Source: Paenibacillus borealis
GTDB taxonomy: Bacteria; Bacillota; Bacilli; Paenibacillales; Paenibacillaceae
Length of the DNA: 64,000 bases
Direction: 5' to 3'
Assembly (NCBI RefSeq): GCF_000758665.1
Contig: NZ_CP009285.1
Location: 4,712,001 to 4,776,000, forward strand
This document shows, piece by piece, positions 41,037-49,954 of the stretch. Position 1 is the first letter of the stretch. Each line of letters begins with the position of its first letter. A model generated the notes under the pieces. The model had not been told where the DNA came from. It saw only the letters and a program-made list of their open reading frames with translations, and ran no database searches. A program made the translations under genes and the position numbers.

Positions 41037-42062
41037 CTAACCTTCTATTTTCGTTAAATACAGTCTCTGCTCCAAAGTTCCCAATGTCTGTACAATCATT
41101 CCCTGAATGTAATCTGCGGCAAAATCGTCTGACATTCTCATTCGTGGGACTGCCGGATAAGGCAGAGCCGTACTGCATTTATCCCCCACTGCCTTAAGAT
41201 GCCCTTCGTTCAGGAAGCTGCCATATAGCACAACGATATCCGGATTCAGCACACTGCTGACAGCAACCGCCAGCTTGGCGATCGCATCCGTAAGTCCGTC
41301 AAAGGAAGCAATCAGTCCGCCTTCTCCCCAGGCAATACCAAGCGGTATGTTGGCTACCTCTCCGGCGAACCCGCGTTTTCCCTTATACAGCTTGCCGCCT
41401 ATAAATATCCCGGCTCCCGGAGCAAAACGGTCCGGAAAATACAGATAAACAACTGAAGCTGTCTCCTCCTTCATCCGGCGGCAATAGCCAATCACTGCGG
41501 CGTTGACATCGTTCTCAATCACTACAGGTTTGCCATAGCGCTGGCGGAAATGCTCCGCTACCGGAACACCGCGCAAAGCTTCGTAATCGGATACAACCAT
41601 CAGTCCGTCAACCTCCGCACCCGGCAGACCCAGACCGATAGCCTGGATCGGGGAATACATCTGCAGCGAGCTGTCAATCACCGCTTCGAAGGCCGCCAGA
41701 TCGATGCTTGAGACCGCGGTATTATCCTCAAACAGCGTGCGTCCGGCAAGCGTGACGACCGTTCTGTGAATATAGGTCACATCCCGCTCTTCATGCGTGT
41801 ACAGAATTAGTGCCAGTGCATACTCATCGTTGTATATGTATTGCTGTGCGGGTCTACCTCCGCTGGACGATACGAGTTCTCCCGCCAGCACCTCATGCTG
41901 CGCCTCCAATAGCTGCAGCACAGTGCCTACCGTAACGACACTAAGGCCGCTAATCGCTGCGATCTGCCGTTTGGTCGCCTGCCCGTGTTCCTTCAATACC
42001 TGCCGCACCAGGTTCATATTGACTTCGCGAATCACCAGCGCGTTTCCGCCAATCTTCTGCAT
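41037..42062 (-). CDS. ROK-family transcriptional regulator (XylR/NagC type)
   Basis: 341 aa. N-terminal winged helix (QATKRQIAAISGLSVVTVG) followed by the ROK ATPase-like sensor domain (IGLGLPGAEVDGL, DVNAAVIGYCRR, GAGIFIGGKLYKGKRGFAGEV). The usual zinc-binding CxCGxxGC motif is absent, unlike typical NagC. GAGGTG precedes the ATG. First gene of the MFS/DUF1349 operon; the dyad at 42089-42110 is the probable operator. Confidence 0.85.
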   Translation of the reverse strand: MQKIGGNALVIREVNMNLVRQVLKEHGQATKRQIAAISGLSVVTVGTVLQLLEAQHEVLAGELVSSSGGRPAQQYIYNDEYALALILYTHEERDVTYIHRTVVTLAGRTLFEDNTAVSSIDLAAFEAVIDSSLQMYSPIQAIGLGLPGAEVDGLMVVSDYEALRGVPVAEHFRQRYGKPVVIENDVNAAVIGYCRRMKEETASVVYLYFPDRFAPGAGIFIGGKLYKGKRGFAGEVANIPLGIAWGEGGLIASFDGLTDAIAKLAVAVSSVLNPDIVVLYGSFLNEGHLKAVGDKCSTALPYPAVPRMRMSDDFAADYIQGMIVQTLGTLEQRLYLTKIEG

Positions 42063-42088
42063 CTGCTTTCACCTCATTATAATAATAC

Positions 42089-42110
42089 TTTATTAAAGTG
42101 TTTTAATAAA
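42089..42110. promoter_or_regulatory. ROK operator-like dyad
   Basis: TTTATTAAA (42089-42097) and TTTAATAAA (42102-42110), exact reverse complements with a 4-base centre, 27 bases before the ROK regulator start. Matches the AT-rich dyad form of XylR/ROK operators. Confidence 0.6.
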
Positions 42111-42146
42111 TAGATATTTTGAAAAAAATCCATCCCTACTTAAATA

Positions 42147-42171
42147 GCCCGGCAGAGAATCTCTGCCGGGC
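42147..42171 (-). terminator. Hairpin after 2-oxoacid oxidoreductase operon
   Basis: GCCCGGCAGAGA / TCTCTGCCGGGC, near-perfect, followed on the minus strand by TATTTAAG. Weak T-run. Confidence 0.5.
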
Positions 42172-42214
42172 GGGTATGAATAATAGCTTACTATTGTTGC
42201 GGTTCCGTTAAGCC

Positions 42215-44521
42215 TTACAAATCCGGGTGCTCATGTTTCGCTTTGAGACGGCTCCAGCGGCGCTGTACCTCATTCTCGAAGCTGCGCAGCGCAGGTTCAT
42301 TCTCAGGCTTCAGCAGATGGCGGGTTTTGCCCATCGTCTTCAGCCAGGCGGATACTTCGATCCGTTTCTCCTTGTCTTCCGGGTTATACGTAATGTTGGT
42401 CATGCCCTGCTCTACTTCATAGAGCGGGAAGAAGCAGGACTCAACGGCCAGGGAGACAATATCTGTTCCGTCTTTGTCTTCGCTCATCCAGTTGAGCGGG
42501 CAGGCGATTAAGATCTTACCGTAGACCAGACCTTCGTTCTGGGCATACCACTGGGCCTTCGCAGCCTTCTTCAGCAGATCCTGCGGATAAGCTTCACAGC
42601 CGGTGAAGACATAAGGAATATTGGTCGCCGCCATAATCTGCGCAGTGTCCTTATGCTGGGTCAGCTTGCCCTGCTGGGTTTTGCCGATGCTCGAAGTCGA
42701 AGTACGGTGTCCGAGCGGTGTGGAATAAGACTGCTGTGCACCTGTATTCATGTAGCCTTCGTTATCATATTCCACGATAATCATCTTGTGGCCGCGCAGT
42801 GCTGCACCGATCGCCGGACCCATTCCGATGTCCATCCCGCCGTCACCGGTTACCATGACGAACGTGAAGTCATCCTTCAGCCCCAAACCGTCCAGCTCGC
42901 CGCGGCGTTTGCGTTCCCAGAACATTTCCACGACACCGGACAGCGTAGCTGCACCGTTCTGGAAGAGGTTGTGGATGAACGTCGATTTATGCGAGGAATA
43001 AGGATAACCTGTGGTCGTAACCATGGCACAGCCTGTGTGATACAGAGCTACGATATCCCCTTCAATACCTTTGAAGAACAGCTCCAGGCCGGAGAAAATA
43101 CCGCAGCCCGGACATGCGCCATGTCCCGGAGACAAGCGTCTTGGCTTCTTCATCAGGGAGCGGATCGGCGGAATCTTCACGGCCAGCTTACCGGTTTCTT
43201 CATTCTTGTTCACCGTAATCAGGCCGGTCTTCAGCAGATCAAAGTTCATCGGCTTCAGCAGGCGCTTCGGTGCGTTCTCCGGTGCTCCCGGATTGTGGCC
43301 GTAGTAATCAAACGGCACTTCTACACGGTCTGCTACCACAGCATCCATAGCCAGCTGGAAGAAATGATGCCCGTCTTCAGCATAGAAGTCTTTACCGCCC
43401 AGTCCATAGATACGGCTGATTACCTTAGTGGTAGTGTTGCCATAAGTGAACAGTGCAGCCTTGATTTCGTTAACCATGTTGCCGCCGTGGCCGCCGACGG
43501 AATCCGCACGGTCACCGACAGTGATGGCTTTGACATTCTTCAGCGCTTCAGCAATCTGCTTCTGCGGGAACGGGCGGATCATGTTCGGGGAGATGGCGCC
43601 GGCTTTGATTCCCTGCCCGCGGAGCTGGTCGACCACATCCTTGATAATCTCCGAAGCGGAGTTCATCAGGAACACGGCAACATCGGCATCCTCCATCCGG
43701 TACTGTTCAATCACCCCATAATGGCGGCCTGTCAGCACGGCAAATTCAGCGGCAATCTCTTCGAACACTTCACCCGCGTTGTACATAGCAACAGACTGCT
43801 GATAACGGTTGTTGATGTAATCCGGTTCGTTCATATAAGGTCCTACAGTAACAGGGTTATTGCGGTCCAGCGTATCGGTGAAGCCAACTGGCGGCTGCTC
43901 CCCTACGAACTTATGAACATCCTCGCGGTGGGCAAAAGCCTGCACACGACGCTTCTGGTGAGAGGTGAAATAACCGTCGGAAGCAACCATAACCGGAAGG
44001 CGGACCTTGGCATGCTCTGCAAGCTTCAGCGCCATCAGGTTCATGTCGTAGACGGACTGCGGATCACGGCACATCAGGATCGGCCAGCCTGTGTTCAGGG
44101 CGAAATACAAATCTGAATGGTCTCCGTGAATATTCAGCGGTCCTGAGATCGAACGGCAGATCAGGTTCATGACCATAGGCATCCGCGTACCTGCTTGTAC
44201 AGGCAGCTGCTCCAGCATGAACATATACCCTTGAGCACTGGTAGCATTGAACACGCGGCCGCCTGCTGTAGAGGCGCCATAACAGATCCCGGCGGAGCTG
44301 TGCTCGCCGTCAGAAGGCACCAGCATAATATCATGCTGGCCGCTGGCTTTCATGGTATCGAGGAACTGGGCAACCTCTGTCGACGGGGAGATCGGGAAAT
44401 AACCCATGACATGGTAGTTAATCTGATGGGCGGCATAGGCCGCCATTTCATTGCCGGATTCATATAGGAATTTCTGCTCCACTTTGGCGGAGCCTACTTC
44501 TTTTTCATAATCAATAGCCAC
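42215..44521 (-). CDS. 2-oxoacid:ferredoxin oxidoreductase, fused alpha-beta chain
   Basis: 768 aa from GTG at 44521 (AGGTGG upstream). Residues 1 to about 440 are the alpha (pyrimidine-binding/transketolase-C) part: GYFPISPSTEVAQ, GDRADSVGGHG. The rest is the TPP-binding beta subunit with GHGACPGCG (Fe-S Cys) and GDGGMDIGMG (TPP/Mg motif). Oxidises pyruvate or another 2-oxoacid with CoA to acyl-CoA, reducing ferredoxin. Couples to the gamma-delta subunit at 44548. Provides low-potential electrons. Confidence 0.85.
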   Translation of the reverse strand: MAIDYEKEVGSAKVEQKFLYESGNEMAAYAAHQINYHVMGYFPISPSTEVAQFLDTMKASGQHDIMLVPSDGEHSSAGICYGASTAGGRVFNATSAQGYMFMLEQLPVQAGTRMPMVMNLICRSISGPLNIHGDHSDLYFALNTGWPILMCRDPQSVYDMNLMALKLAEHAKVRLPVMVASDGYFTSHQKRRVQAFAHREDVHKFVGEQPPVGFTDTLDRNNPVTVGPYMNEPDYINNRYQQSVAMYNAGEVFEEIAAEFAVLTGRHYGVIEQYRMEDADVAVFLMNSASEIIKDVVDQLRGQGIKAGAISPNMIRPFPQKQIAEALKNVKAITVGDRADSVGGHGGNMVNEIKAALFTYGNTTTKVISRIYGLGGKDFYAEDGHHFFQLAMDAVVADRVEVPFDYYGHNPGAPENAPKRLLKPMNFDLLKTGLITVNKNEETGKLAVKIPPIRSLMKKPRRLSPGHGACPGCGIFSGLELFFKGIEGDIVALYHTGCAMVTTTGYPYSSHKSTFIHNLFQNGAATLSGVVEMFWERKRRGELDGLGLKDDFTFVMVTGDGGMDIGMGPAIGAALRGHKMIIVEYDNEGYMNTGAQQSYSTPLGHRTSTSSIGKTQQGKLTQHKDTAQIMAATNIPYVFTGCEAYPQDLLKKAAKAQWYAQNEGLVYGKILIACPLNWMSEDKDGTDIVSLAVESCFFPLYEVEQGMTNITYNPEDKEKRIEVSAWLKTMGKTRHLLKPENEPALRSFENEVQRRWSRLKAKHEHPDL

Positions 44522-44547
44522 AATTCATTCCACCTTTCTTCCGAAAT

Positions 44548-45564
44548 TTAGACTTGAGTTACCAGATCAAACGTATGCTTTACGGTATGGCTGTCTGCAT
44601 AGCCTTCCTTCTCTCTGCTACTTGAAAGTGCCGAGGTCGGGCAGGCGCCGATACATTTCAGGCAGCCTTTGCAATATTGATAGTCAATGCCGAGCAGGAA
44701 CATCTGCGAACGGCCCTTGCGGTCCAGCCGCTCTTCCCATACGAAGCATTGATCCGGGCATACCGTGTCACACTGTGCGCAGTTGATGCAGGACTCATTC
44801 TCATAGACCGGAAGCATACCGGAACGGGAGATGCTGAGGTTCTTCAGGAAACTGCCGCCCGGGTTCGTGATGGTGCCGCCCATCGGCTGGGTCTCATAAC
44901 CGAGAGCCGAGATATCGGAGCGTACATATTCCGGCATGGTGTCACCGGCAGCCAGCTCGAATTGCATGAATTTCACTTCATTATAGCCACGGTCAAAGGT
45001 CGTAATGGCCGATTGGACCGCCTGCGGATATTTCTTGCCGAGGGACTTCTCAATAACGCCCTTCATAATATCGGTATCCAGGAACGGACAGAGCCGGAAC
45101 AGCGCGCCGAGCATCGCCATATTCACCCGGTTCTTCTCTTTCAGCGCAATGCTGGTAGCATCGATTACGGCAATGGTGCCGGCCTTCATCTTCAGCAGTT
45201 CTTTGAGTTCTTCCGGCGTCTTGGCCGAGTTCACAAGAACGGTACTGTGTTCATGAATTCCGCTGGTTACGTTAACGGTCTTGGCAAGTGCTTCATGAAA
45301 AACACCTACAACATGCGGACGCTCTACCGGGGAGGTATCACGGATATGAGTGTCCATATCGCAGAAACGGATATGAGCTTTAACCGCCGACCCCTTCTTC
45401 TCCGAACCATACGATGAAAAACTGACGCCATTGAGTCCCGCGCCGACTACCCCCGCTTCCGCGAGCATCTTACCGGCAAGGTTCGCTCCCAGGCCTCCAA
45501 TGGATTCGAGACGAATCTCAAAGAAGCCGAGCTCATTTACTTTTGGCAATTGTACCACCGACAT
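44548..45564 (-). CDS. 2-oxoacid:ferredoxin oxidoreductase, gamma-delta subunit with two 4Fe-4S motifs
   Basis: 338 aa. Residues 1-200 are the gamma domain (ESIGGLGANLAGKMLAEAG). The C-terminus is a delta ferredoxin: CINCAQCDTVCPDQC and CKGCLKCIGACPTSA, eight Cys in two typical 2[4Fe-4S] motifs. Together with the alpha-beta fusion it forms a complete POR/KOR enzyme in two polypeptides. First gene of a two-gene operon, 26 bases before the second. Ferredoxin reduced by this complex could feed the nitrogenase-like NifH. Confidence 0.85.
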   Translation of the reverse strand: MSVVQLPKVNELGFFEIRLESIGGLGANLAGKMLAEAGVVGAGLNGVSFSSYGSEKKGSAVKAHIRFCDMDTHIRDTSPVERPHVVGVFHEALAKTVNVTSGIHEHSTVLVNSAKTPEELKELLKMKAGTIAVIDATSIALKEKNRVNMAMLGALFRLCPFLDTDIMKGVIEKSLGKKYPQAVQSAITTFDRGYNEVKFMQFELAAGDTMPEYVRSDISALGYETQPMGGTITNPGGSFLKNLSISRSGMLPVYENESCINCAQCDTVCPDQCFVWEERLDRKGRSQMFLLGIDYQYCKGCLKCIGACPTSALSSSREKEGYADSHTVKHTFDLVTQV

Positions 45565-46115
45565 AACCCCTTTCTTAGTGTCAAGTAGAATAACATCCTT
45601 TTGACTTTTTCAACGATTGTAACTTGAAATTGCAAGCCGCGAAGTGACATATCTTGCATTATCCACGCTTTGGGAATCACAATTCTTTATTGATTTGGGT
45701 GGGTTTCTTTATACGCGACAGCGCGGCGTTACTTCAATAGAAGGTAATCTGCCATAAAAACGACAAATTGTGAAAATTGTGTGTAATTCCGCGTTTTCCC
45801 AAGGATGATGTGGAACCAATGTCACCCTTAATTTAGCAATAAAATTAAAAATTAAGATGTTAAATTTATCACAGAAATCATGGGTTAAGCACAGCATCAG
45901 CAACATCGTCAATGATCTTTATTCCTTTTAAACACTGTATTTACAGTATCAATTAAGTATCAATAACATCGTTTAAAAATTAATAATTCGAATATTATTT
46001 ATACAAGGTTCTTCAACTAGATCCACTGACAGGTTGCGCTGTTCTCTCAGTTTATTTATCAAGACGGGATCGGCACACTATTTTTTTAATTGCACAAGCG
46101 TTCGATCTTTCCTCT
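45565..46115. other. AT-rich intergenic region, no gene
   Basis: 550 AT-rich bases separating the oxidoreductase operon from the spore-type gene. A 67-codon minus-strand frame (45709-45912) lacks a ribosome site and looks random. Contains a direct repeat AATTGTGAAAATTGTG near 45766. Nothing else supported. Confidence 0.6.
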
Positions 46116-46124
46116 CATAAAATA
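46116..46124 (+). promoter_or_regulatory. Mother-cell sigma (E/K)-like -10 element
   Basis: CATAAAATA matches the CATANNNTA -10 form of sigma-K/sigma-E, 35 bases before the ATG of the next gene. No good -35 was identified (an AC dinucleotide lies about 20 bases upstream). Confidence 0.4.
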
Positions 46125-46158
46125 TAGCATCTACTAAAGAGAGGTTAGGTGTATTGAA

Positions 46159-46599
46159 ATGAGTATTCAGTTTTTGGATATGCGCATCTCAGAAACTAGT
46201 GTAATGGATACCCCTGGTATAGCTTTGGTCCGCTCGAGTGCGATTTTCGGTGACATTGGACTTCAAACCTCAAGTGTTACACCTGAAAATGTGAACTTAG
46301 TGCGAGTTACATTAACTGCTTATGCAAGGCTTAGTATTGATGTTAGCGTTATTGTTCAAAATGATGTTACTTTTAGCATCTATCGTAATAATACATTAAT
46401 CTTTAGTACGACATATCCTGGAAACATTAATAATACAGCGACCCAGTACGAAATGGTAGGAATAACCGCTGTAGACTACCCACCGGCTAATGATGTGCTC
46501 TCGGGGCAAATTCAATATATCATCATAGCATCAGCGATTAGGACTGCAACTTTAGGAGCATGTAGTTTTAGTGGAATTGCGGTAGCAGGTAATGGATAA
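46159..46599 (+). CDS. Beta-rich small protein, probable spore-surface protein
   Basis: 146 aa. No signal peptide. Alternating hydrophobic/Thr-Asn residues (VNLVRVTLTAYARLSIDVSV) suggest a jelly-roll or BclA C-terminal-like fold, similar in style to the C-terminal domain of the collagen-like gene at 57835. Markedly AT-richer than its neighbours. AGGTG lies 7 bases before the ATG, and a sigma-K-like -10 plus a strong terminator frame a single-gene unit. Function inferred from style only. Confidence 0.5.
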   Translation: MSIQFLDMRISETSVMDTPGIALVRSSAIFGDIGLQTSSVTPENVNLVRVTLTAYARLSIDVSVIVQNDVTFSIYRNNTLIFSTTYPGNINNTATQYEMVGITAVDYPPANDVLSGQIQYIIIASAIRTATLGACSFSGIAVAGNG

Positions 46600-46620
46600 A
46601 TAATAATCGTTCAGAGTAAT

Positions 46621-46647
46621 ATCCCCGGAAACTTCGGGGATTTTTTT
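46621..46647 (+). terminator. Intrinsic terminator
   Basis: ATCCCC-GGAAACTTC-GGGGAT followed by seven T, 22 bases after the spore-type gene. Confidence 0.85.
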
Positions 46648-46720
46648 CAATATTTCTCTTAAGAATTCTACCGAGCTTATTGGTGTATTTATCATAAATT
46701 TCACAGGCACCCGTTATAAA

Positions 46721-46765
46721 AAAAGACGAAACCCGTGATCAGTGACCACCCGGATTTCGTCTTTT
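46721..46765. terminator. Bidirectional terminator
   Basis: AAAAGACGAAA / TTTCGTCTTTT stem, 24 bases after the GH8 stop on the minus strand; A/T runs on both ends. Confidence 0.75.
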
Positions 46766-46788
46766 GATCATATCAAGAATAAAAACGC

Positions 46789-48018
46789 TTAGTAAGTCCA
46801 CCAATTACCGGACATCACGATCATGGAGAACAGCTTGATGCTGTCTTCATAATAATCCTCAGCCGCGCTGCCTGACGTATGGCTCCAGAGTGAATTCAGC
46901 CAGCTCTGGTTGCCAGATGAGGTCATTGCACTTACGCCAAACGGGGCATAGAACGCACCGCTGTTGTAGCTGCCGAAGGTGGTTCCGTTCAGCTTGTAGC
47001 CGTCCTTGATGCTGCCCGGCGTACTGCTTACCTTGGTCTTGATCCAGCTGTTCAGCTGATTCAGCTGGGATAAGGCGCGGTTATCGCCTGTGAGCAAATA
47101 ATCGGTGGTAATCCGCCACGGTGTGCGGCATGAGTTGTAATTATAATTGCCGTCGTTGGCATCCTCCAGGAAATTCGCTGCGGCCGGTTTGTAGGTATTG
47201 CTCGAGTAGACTACGAAATCCGGCAGCAGGCCGGTGGTAGAGCTATAACCGGTATAGAGGCTGTTAATAATCGTATAGGTCTTATCCGTTACATTCTGCC
47301 AGCGGGCATCCCCGGTAGCGGACTGGAAGGCCTTCAAATGACTGAGCATGAAATCTGAAGGACGGGTAGCCGTATTGTATGAACCGCTGTTCGCCCAGTC
47401 GCCCAGCCGGATCGTCCACTGGGTCTGATTAATTTCATTATCCATGATGGCGTTGATAATATTGGTTGCTACCTGCAGATAGTTGACTGTTCCGCTGCTT
47501 CCCCATTGTCTGTGAGCCAGCAGCAGCGAGTACGCTATATCCATATCACCGTCTGTTGCAGAATCCTCGCCTTCGATATTCTGGAAGCTGCTGTTCTGTT
47601 TCCAGGACATCAGGTAGGGATTAATGGAGCTTGGATGTGCTGTGTAATAATTGTAGAGTCCGTTATAGTACGTCTGCGCATTAGTATCGTAGCCGGCCAT
47701 CAGCACGGTGAACAGCATGCCGTAGCCATGTGCTTCAGAGACGGTCTCCCCGTCCGAATTATATTTCACATAATATTTGCCTGTTCCGGCCGGTTTGAGA
47801 TACGCGCCTTTCCAGGCATCCCATTTGGTCTTAACCGCATTATCCATAACCGTCTGGGTGACATTATTCGGTTTGATGGTTCCGCCCGTATAGGTCGTAT
47901 GCTGCGGGAACGGTTTGTTCACTGCGGCGAAGGCGGACCCGGCAGGCAGGATAAAGAGCGCCAGACATAGAAGAATCAGACTTTTCCAGTGCAGCTTGCG
48001 TTTCCCTTGCTTGTTCAT
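46789..48018 (-). CDS. Secreted GH8 glycoside hydrolase (endoglucanase/chitosanase type)
   Basis: 409 aa from the ATG at 48018, which follows GAGGAG by 10 bases; a longer frame to 48069 would put this site inside the gene. N-terminal signal peptide (SLILLCLALFILPAGSAFA) for secretion. GH8 blocks: SEAHGYGMLF with the acid Glu, EDSATDGDMDIAYSLLLAH with the Asp, then NSCRTPWRITTDYLLTGD. Family 8 includes endo-1,4-glucanase, lichenase and chitosanase; this sequence resembles the bifunctional chitosanase/glucanase group of Bacillus/Paenibacillus, but substrate remains uncertain. Controlled by a strong promoter with a 30-bp palindrome in the leader. Confidence 0.88.
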   Translation of the reverse strand: MNKQGKRKLHWKSLILLCLALFILPAGSAFAAVNKPFPQHTTYTGGTIKPNNVTQTVMDNAVKTKWDAWKGAYLKPAGTGKYYVKYNSDGETVSEAHGYGMLFTVLMAGYDTNAQTYYNGLYNYYTAHPSSINPYLMSWKQNSSFQNIEGEDSATDGDMDIAYSLLLAHRQWGSSGTVNYLQVATNIINAIMDNEINQTQWTIRLGDWANSGSYNTATRPSDFMLSHLKAFQSATGDARWQNVTDKTYTIINSLYTGYSSTTGLLPDFVVYSSNTYKPAAANFLEDANDGNYNYNSCRTPWRITTDYLLTGDNRALSQLNQLNSWIKTKVSSTPGSIKDGYKLNGTTFGSYNSGAFYAPFGVSAMTSSGNQSWLNSLWSHTSGSAAEDYYEDSIKLFSMIVMSGNWWTY

Positions 48019-48136
48019 AACGCATTCACTCCTCATGATTTGGTGGATATGGCTTCGAATCCATTGCAATCACTAACGATCTGCCGTAGGAAAAGTTCAC
48101 CCCCCTCACACCGGGTATAAGCCCAAAGGTCTGTCA

Positions 48137-48166
48137 GGCGAAAGTTAAAGCGCTTTAACTTTCGCC
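48137..48166. promoter_or_regulatory. Perfect 30-bp palindrome in GH8 leader
   Basis: GGCGAAAGTTAAAGC followed directly by its exact reverse complement. It includes the cre-like core TTAAAGCGCTTTAA. It lies about 45-70 bases downstream of the predicted start of transcription, a roadblock position for a LacI/CcpA-type repressor, and can also form an RNA stem. Confidence 0.7.
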
Positions 48167-48215
48167 CCAAAAAAATAAATCCATTTCTGCGAAAATTGTA
48201 TTTAAGAACATATTT

Positions 48216-48244
48216 AATATATTATTCCAGCGACTTCGTGTCAA
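48216..48244 (-). promoter_or_regulatory. Sigma-A promoter of GH8 gene
   Basis: Minus-strand TTGACA (48239-48244), 17-base spacer, TATATT (48216-48221). Predicts a 5' leader of about 190 bases containing the palindrome. Confidence 0.7.
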
Positions 48245-48330
48245 TGAGCATATGGTCCTGCGTATTAAGTGTCTATGAAGAAATACGCAGAGGAATGGGC
48301 CTGCCTGCCCTTCTGCCTTTACTCCAGCCA

Positions 48331-48375
48331 AAAAGCCCTCTCCGGTCGCGGACCAACCACCAACTGAGAGGGCTT
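48331..48375 (-). terminator. Terminator of pncB
   Basis: Minus-strand AAGCCCTCTC / GAGAGGGCTT around a 23-base loop, followed by TTTTGGC, 36 bases after the pncB stop. Confidence 0.75.
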
Positions 48376-48410
48376 AGTATAAATAAGTCTATGCTTCTGC
48401 TACGATCAGG

Positions 48411-49862
48411 CTACTCCACATCCGGCATCATGTGCTCCGCAATCAGCTGCTGCTTGCGGTTCCACAGCTGCTCGCTGAGATTCACGCGGAATACCTCGGG
48501 GTTCAGCTTACGGAGGTACTCCGGCCAGAACAGGTCAAGCTGCTCCTGATGATAACGGCGGATCTCGTTCAGGTCCGGCAGCTGATAGACCTGGAAGCCG
48601 TTCACTACAATCGGCTCCAGCATCGGCAGCGCCTCGTAGTGTTCCACATGTTTTCTCATATAAGGATGCAGCGGATTGAACAGCTTCAGCCGGACCCCAT
48701 TACGCGGTGCTTCTTCCCCGGAGAAGCTGATGTAATCCGCCAAGGCTTTACCGTTCTGCCCGATAATACGGTAAACGGCTTTTTTGCCGGGAGTCGATAC
48801 CTTCTCGGGATTCGAGGAAATCTTAATCGTCGGAATCATCTCTCCGCTGGGAGATTCGATCTCAACCAGCTTGTAGACTCCGCCGAGAGAAGGCTGATCT
48901 GACGCTGTAATCAGCTGGGTTCCGACACCCCATGTATCAATAGCCGCGCCTTGCGACTTCAGGTTCATGATCGTGTTCTCGTCCAGGTCATTGGAAGCGA
49001 CGATCTTCACGTACTGCAGTCCGGCTTCGTCGAGCATTTGCCGGGCCTTGCGGGAGAGATACGCCAAGTCACCGCTGTCCAGCCGGATGCCGTTCATCCG
49101 TTTGCCTTGCGCCTCCAGCTTCTTGGCGGTGTTGATCGCATTCGGCACACCGCTGCGCAGGGTATCGAAGGTATCGACCAGCAGGGTAACACCATCCGGC
49201 ATTACTCTCGCATATGCATCGAAGGCTTCCTGTTCGCTCGGGAAGCTCTGCACCCAGGAGTGGGCATGTGTTCCCTTCGTAGGAATGCCGAACATTTTGC
49301 CGGCCAGCATGTTGGAGGTCGCATGGAAACCTCCCACATAAGCCGCCCGGGCTCCCCATACGGCCGCATCCGCTTCCTGCGCACGCCGCGTTCCGAACTC
49401 AAGCAGCGTATCATTCGGGGCCACCTGCTTGATCCGGGAGGCCTTGGTCGCGATCAGTGTCTGGTAATTCATGAAGTTCAGGATGGCTGTCTCGACCAGC
49501 TGAGCCTCCATAATCGTGCCTTCCACGCGAATCAGCGGCTCATCCGGGAAGACAAGCGCGCCTTCCTTCATCGAATGAATGCTGCCCTGGAAATGGAACT
49601 GCAGCAGCTCCTCCAGAAACGCCGGTGCATAATTCTCCTCCTGCTCCGACAAGTAGCGGATATCATCCTCTGTAAACCGCAGTTCAGCAATGTACTGGGC
49701 AATCCGCTCAAGTCCGGCAAATACAGCGAACCCGTTGCCGAACGGCAGCTTACGGAAATAAGCTTCAAATACAGCCCGGCGCTTGTGGGTACCGTTGACC
49801 CAATGGGCGTACATCATATTAATCTGATATTTATCTGTATGTAGAGCAAGTTCTCTCCTCAA
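48411..49862 (-). CDS. pncB: Nicotinate phosphoribosyltransferase
   Basis: 483 aa from the TTG at 49862 with AGGAG 8 bases upstream; a GTG at 49886 is an in-frame alternative. Conserved PncB features: LHTDKYQINMMYAHW, FEAYFRKLPFGNG, GTRRAQEADAA, GTHAHSWV and RLDSGDLAYLS. Converts nicotinate and PRPP, usually with ATP, into nicotinate mononucleotide (Preiss-Handler pathway). Followed in the locus by PncA and an NrtR-like Nudix gene on the same strand, together forming an NAD salvage group. Confidence 0.9.
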   Translation of the reverse strand: MRRELALHTDKYQINMMYAHWVNGTHKRRAVFEAYFRKLPFGNGFAVFAGLERIAQYIAELRFTEDDIRYLSEQEENYAPAFLEELLQFHFQGSIHSMKEGALVFPDEPLIRVEGTIMEAQLVETAILNFMNYQTLIATKASRIKQVAPNDTLLEFGTRRAQEADAAVWGARAAYVGGFHATSNMLAGKMFGIPTKGTHAHSWVQSFPSEQEAFDAYARVMPDGVTLLVDTFDTLRSGVPNAINTAKKLEAQGKRMNGIRLDSGDLAYLSRKARQMLDEAGLQYVKIVASNDLDENTIMNLKSQGAAIDTWGVGTQLITASDQPSLGGVYKLVEIESPSGEMIPTIKISSNPEKVSTPGKKAVYRIIGQNGKALADYISFSGEEAPRNGVRLKLFNPLHPYMRKHVEHYEALPMLEPIVVNGFQVYQLPDLNEIRRYHQEQLDLFWPEYLRKLNPEVFRVNLSEQLWNRKQQLIAEHMMPDVE

Positions 49863-49954
49863 GTCCTCATCTCCTAATAGTTGCACTGCTGTAGCGGGAT
49901 CTGCAGTTGCTGTTGTGTTATATAATTTGAACTTTGAAATTAACTTAAAGCTAA

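Noticed and set aside
42653..44116. 487-codon plus-strand frame opposite the 2-oxoacid oxidoreductase
   Set aside because: Antisense to a well-defined gene and lacks ribosome site and recognisable domains.
45709..45912. 67-codon minus frame in AT-rich gap
   Set aside because: No ribosome site or conserved features.
48951..49844. 297-codon plus-strand frame opposite pncB
   Set aside because: Shadow of pncB; no ribosome site.
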